Assembly: GCA_017452115.1 (NCBI GenBank) | Contig: JAFTNB010000205.1 | Coordinates: 1-9,172, forward strand | Source of the DNA: Alphaproteobacteria bacterium | Lineage (GTDB): Bacteria; Pseudomonadota; Alphaproteobacteria; RF32; CAG-239 | Length of the DNA: 9,172 nt | Direction of reading: 5' to 3' | Shown: positions 7,031 to 9,172 of the stretch, in pieces | Layout of the letters: every line of letters begins with the position of its first letter | How positions within the stretch are numbered: position 1 is the first letter of the stretch | Position numbers and translations under genes: made by a program | The notes under the pieces: model-generated | The model's database searches: none | The model's input: only the letters and a program-made list of their open reading frames with translations | Told to the model about the DNA's origin: nothing

Positions 7031-8380
7031 TTACATAAAATGTCTTATATGTAAGTACAATGCTGCTATTCCGACTGTTATTATCATAGTTGGAACAGAC
7101 CATTTTAAAAAGCCTAAAAAACTAATCGGATGTCCTTCTCTTTGAGCCATACCACCGACAATTACGTTGGCAGAAGCAGCAATGAGAGAACCATTCCCAC
7201 CATAGCAGGCTCCGAGTGAAAGTGCCCACCATACCGGCATCATGGCTTCTCGGCCGCCCATGGATTCCTCCATAGATTTTATCATTGGAATCATGGTAGC
7301 GACAAAAGGAATATTATCAATAGCGGCAGAAACAAAAGCGGAAATCCAAATAACTAACATAGTAGCTTTTTCGATACTGCCATCGGTATATTCAATGAAT
7401 TTGTTACCCATAACTTCCAAGACACCAGAAACTTCTAAGCCGTATACTATTGCAAATAATCCGGCAAAGAAAAATATAGTGGTCCAATCGACAAGGCTAA
7501 ATGCTTCTTCAACTTTATGTTCTCTATCATTGTGAGAATTTCCAATGGTATGAAGAAGTAAAAGTATTGAAGCACCAAACATAGCAATTGTTCCATTTGC
7601 TATATGTAGGTGTTCGGCACAGATGAAACCAATAATTGTTGCGATTAATACGCCAAGGGATTTGTATAACAATTGCCAATCTGTGATAGCATCAATGGCT
7701 TTTATTTTCATTACTGCAGCTTTATTTTTATCGCTGGTAATCATTCTTTGCCCCCATAGACAATCAAAAGCGGCAATTAATACTATCATGGTAATGGCAA
7801 CGACGGGGGTTAACTCGTATACAAAGTCCATAAAAGATAAGCCTAAGGCAGAACCAATCAGAATGTTAGGAGGATCTCCTATTAAGGTTGCTGTTCCACC
7901 AATATTGGATGCAAAAATCTCTACAATTAAGTAAGGATAGGGATTGATTTTTAGTTTACGAGTAATTTGAAATGTTACTGGTACAATTAATAATACTGTA
8001 GTAACATTATCTAATACAGCAGAAAATATTGCAGTTACTAAAGCTAATACAACTAATATTCCTCGTGGGTTAGCTCGTACTTTTTGTGCCGACCAGACTG
8101 CTACATATTGAAACATTCCGGATTTTTCAGAAATACCAACAATGGTCATCATGCCAATCAGCAAGGCAAGAGTGTTGAAGTCAATTCCTTCCAGTGCTTT
8201 TTCCTGACTTAAAATACCGCTGAGTATCATAACAGCAGCACCAAGCAAAGCGACAACAGCTCGATTTAATTTTTCGGTAAATAATATAATATAGCTGACA
8301 ATCAGAATTGCCGAAGATAAGAGCATCGGATCCATGCCGAATATTATACGGGAGGCGTGTACCAAATCGGTTGTCTGCAT
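7031..8380 (-). CDS. ArsB/NhaD-superfamily membrane ion transporter (copy B)
   Basis: This is the paralogue of copy A and belongs to the same ArsB/NhaD ion-transporter superfamily. It aligns without a gap over the whole length and ends at the same aligned residue (RHFM against RFFM). ATG 8380 gives 449 residues; it has AGGAG 8 nt upstream and is preferred to the TTG one codon earlier at 8383. The DN motifs (D124, D355) and GGTATLIGDPPN are kept. In the second half the matching motif is GGNGSLIAASAN, with alanine where copy A has glycine. Differences concentrate in the first 30 residues, the cytoplasmic-looking central stretch (about 200-300), and residues 320-350, while motif segments are nearly identical. 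The pattern fits duplication followed by partial divergence in transport or regulation. Substrate unknown. Confidence 0.9.
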   Translation of the reverse strand: MQTTDLVHASRIIFGMDPMLLSSAILIVSYIILFTEKLNRAVVALLGAAVMILSGILSQEKALEGIDFNTLALLIGMMTIVGISEKSGMFQYVAVWSAQKVRANPRGILVVLALVTAIFSAVLDNVTTVLLIVPVTFQITRKLKINPYPYLIVEIFASNIGGTATLIGDPPNILIGSALGLSFMDFVYELTPVVAITMIVLIAAFDCLWGQRMITSDKNKAAVMKIKAIDAITDWQLLYKSLGVLIATIIGFICAEHLHIANGTIAMFGASILLLLHTIGNSHNDREHKVEEAFSLVDWTTIFFFAGLFAIVYGLEVSGVLEVMGNKFIEYTDGSIEKATMLVIWISAFVSAAIDNIPFVATMIPMIKSMEESMGGREAMMPVWWALSLGACYGGNGSLIAASANVIVGGMAQREGHPISFLGFLKWSVPTMIITVGIAALYLHIRHFM

Positions 8381-8388
8381 CAATTAAA

Positions 8389-8404
8389 CTCCTTTCAGAT
8401 TATA
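8389..8404 (-). promoter_or_regulatory. Ribosome binding site and possible -10 box of transporter B
   Basis: On the minus strand AAAGGAG (8389-8395) precedes ATG 8380 with 8 nt between AGGAG and the start. A perfect TATAAT (8399-8404) lies just upstream, but no -35 box stands at the right distance, and transcription from it would leave a leader of under 20 nt. The ribosome binding site is convincing; the promoter is tentative. No terminator hairpin is visible between trmJ and this gene, so read-through from trmJ is possible. Confidence 0.5.
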
Positions 8405-8472
8405 AAAATACTAATTTATTCTATTCTTGAAATCTCAAAATTTAGTAAAGATATAATCGCAAAGTTTAATTT

Positions 8473-9172
8473 TTAACGAGGAGAGGAAAGATAATTAATA
8501 ATACCATATAAAGTATTTAATTCTTGTTCTGTTAAATCACGACGAGAAAAAATATTGCGGAAATTTCGCAGCATGCGTGGTTTTTTCTCATCTAAATTGA
8601 AAAGACGGTTGTTTTCCAGTTGTTTTTCCATAAAATTGTAAAAATGTTGCAACTTGTCTTTACTGGCAATTTGTGTGTCATTGGTAATGAATTGCTCGTC
8701 AGGAATATTTATGGTTTGTTTGTAAAATTCATATCCGACTAAAAGTACCGCTTGAGATAAATTTAAAGAGCAATGTTCAGGATTGAGCGGGATGTTTATA
8801 ATTGCATTGCATAAACTTATATCATCATTTTCTAAACCAGTTCTTTCAGGACCAAACATTAATCCGCATTTTAGATTGTGGTGTAGTGATTGTGTCATGG
8901 TTTGGGCAGCTTTTTCGGCTGAATACACGGTTTTGATTTGATGGCGTTGCCGTGCTGTAGTCGCATATACTTGTTGTAAATCAGCAATAGCATCTTGGGT
9001 GGAGGGATAGATTTGAGCCGTATGCAGAATTTTTTCTGCTCCAGATGAGGCAGAAACGGCTTTGGCAGAAAGGTGGTCTTCGCGTGGAGAAACAAGGCGT
9101 AAATCATATAATCCGCAATTCATCATGGCACGAGCGGTCATGCCCATATTTTCGGCTAGCTGTGGACGAATA
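8473..9172 (-). CDS. trmJ: TrmJ-type tRNA (Cm32/Um32) 2'-O-methyltransferase, N-terminus outside window
   Basis: A SpoU-class (SPOUT, trefoil-knot) RNA methyltransferase. TrmJ uses S-adenosylmethionine to methylate the ribose 2'-OH of residue 32 in the anticodon loop of certain tRNAs. The frame is open to the right edge and encodes IRPQLAENMGMTARAM, the family's motif 1 region, before the internal ATG at 9147, so that ATG is not the start and only a few N-terminal residues are missing. Motif 2 is seen as LMFGPERTGLENDDI and motif 3 as IPLNPEHCSLNLSQAVLLVG, forming the cofactor-binding knot. The C-terminal helical extension typical of TrmJ (KPRMLRNFRNIFSRRDLTEQ) is present, separating it from short TrmL-like enzymes. 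It is the upstream neighbour of transporter B, 92 bp from that gene's ATG. Confidence 0.9.
   Translation of the reverse strand, partial: IRPQLAENMGMTARAMMNCGLYDLRLVSPREDHLSAKAVSASSGAEKILHTAQIYPSTQDAIADLQQVYATTARQRHQIKTVYSAEKAAQTMTQSLHHNLKCGLMFGPERTGLENDDISLCNAIINIPLNPEHCSLNLSQAVLLVGYEFYKQTINIPDEQFITNDTQIASKDKLQHFYNFMEKQLENNRLFNLDEKKPRMLRNFRNIFSRRDLTEQELNTLYGIINYLSSPR

Noticed and set aside
9145..9147. ATG 9147 as the start of trmJ
   Set aside because: The upstream codons encode IRPQLAEN, part of the conserved methyltransferase N-terminal motif, so the true start is beyond the window.

Overview
The window looks like a chromosomal segment of an AT-rich Gram-negative bacterium, most likely an alphaproteobacterium. 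The Mfd sequence (for example the GEEQSGHIKEVG stretch in the translocase) and the TrmJ sequence read as alphaproteobacterial, and the low GC content would suit a host-associated or gut lineage. The placement is inferred by eye; no search was run. There is no CRISPR array, rRNA, tRNA, transposase or phage gene. No gene-free stretch exceeds 300 bases; the longest, about 200 bp at 5359-5560, is densely structured.

Layout. (1) 59-3553, plus strand: mfd, the transcription-repair coupling factor. The frame is continuous over about 1,164 codons and matches Mfd from start to end, but two in-frame TAA codons (911-913 and 965-967) cut it into an N-terminal UvrB-like piece and a C-terminal RNA-polymerase-binding and translocase piece. 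(2) 3591-5358, plus strand: an orphan gene with a near-consensus extended -10 promoter and a strong ribosome binding site. It encodes a 565-residue, cysteine-free protein with a charged N-terminus and a glycine-rich, probably beta-stranded centre of unknown function. (3) 5359-5560: a convergent intergenic region with a bidirectional terminator followed by five back-to-back stem-loops. The two outermost are near-copies of each other, which suggests a dispersed palindromic element or a structured RNA. (4) 5561-6913 and 7031-8380, minus strand: two tandem paralogues of an ArsB/NhaD-superfamily membrane ion transporter. They are about 75% identical without a gap, and each has its own ribosome binding site and downstream hairpin. 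(5) 8473 to the right edge, minus strand: a trmJ-type tRNA 2'-O-methyltransferase whose N-terminus lies outside the window.

The minus-strand genes run trmJ, transporter B, transporter A. A clear terminator follows B, so A is probably also transcribed from its own promoter. The housekeeping genes (mfd, trmJ) flank an accessory-looking middle: the orphan gene, the stem-loop element and the duplicated transporters. No multi-gene defence or mobile system is evident. The items most worth a second look are the doubly interrupted mfd, the orphan repeat protein and the five-hairpin element.
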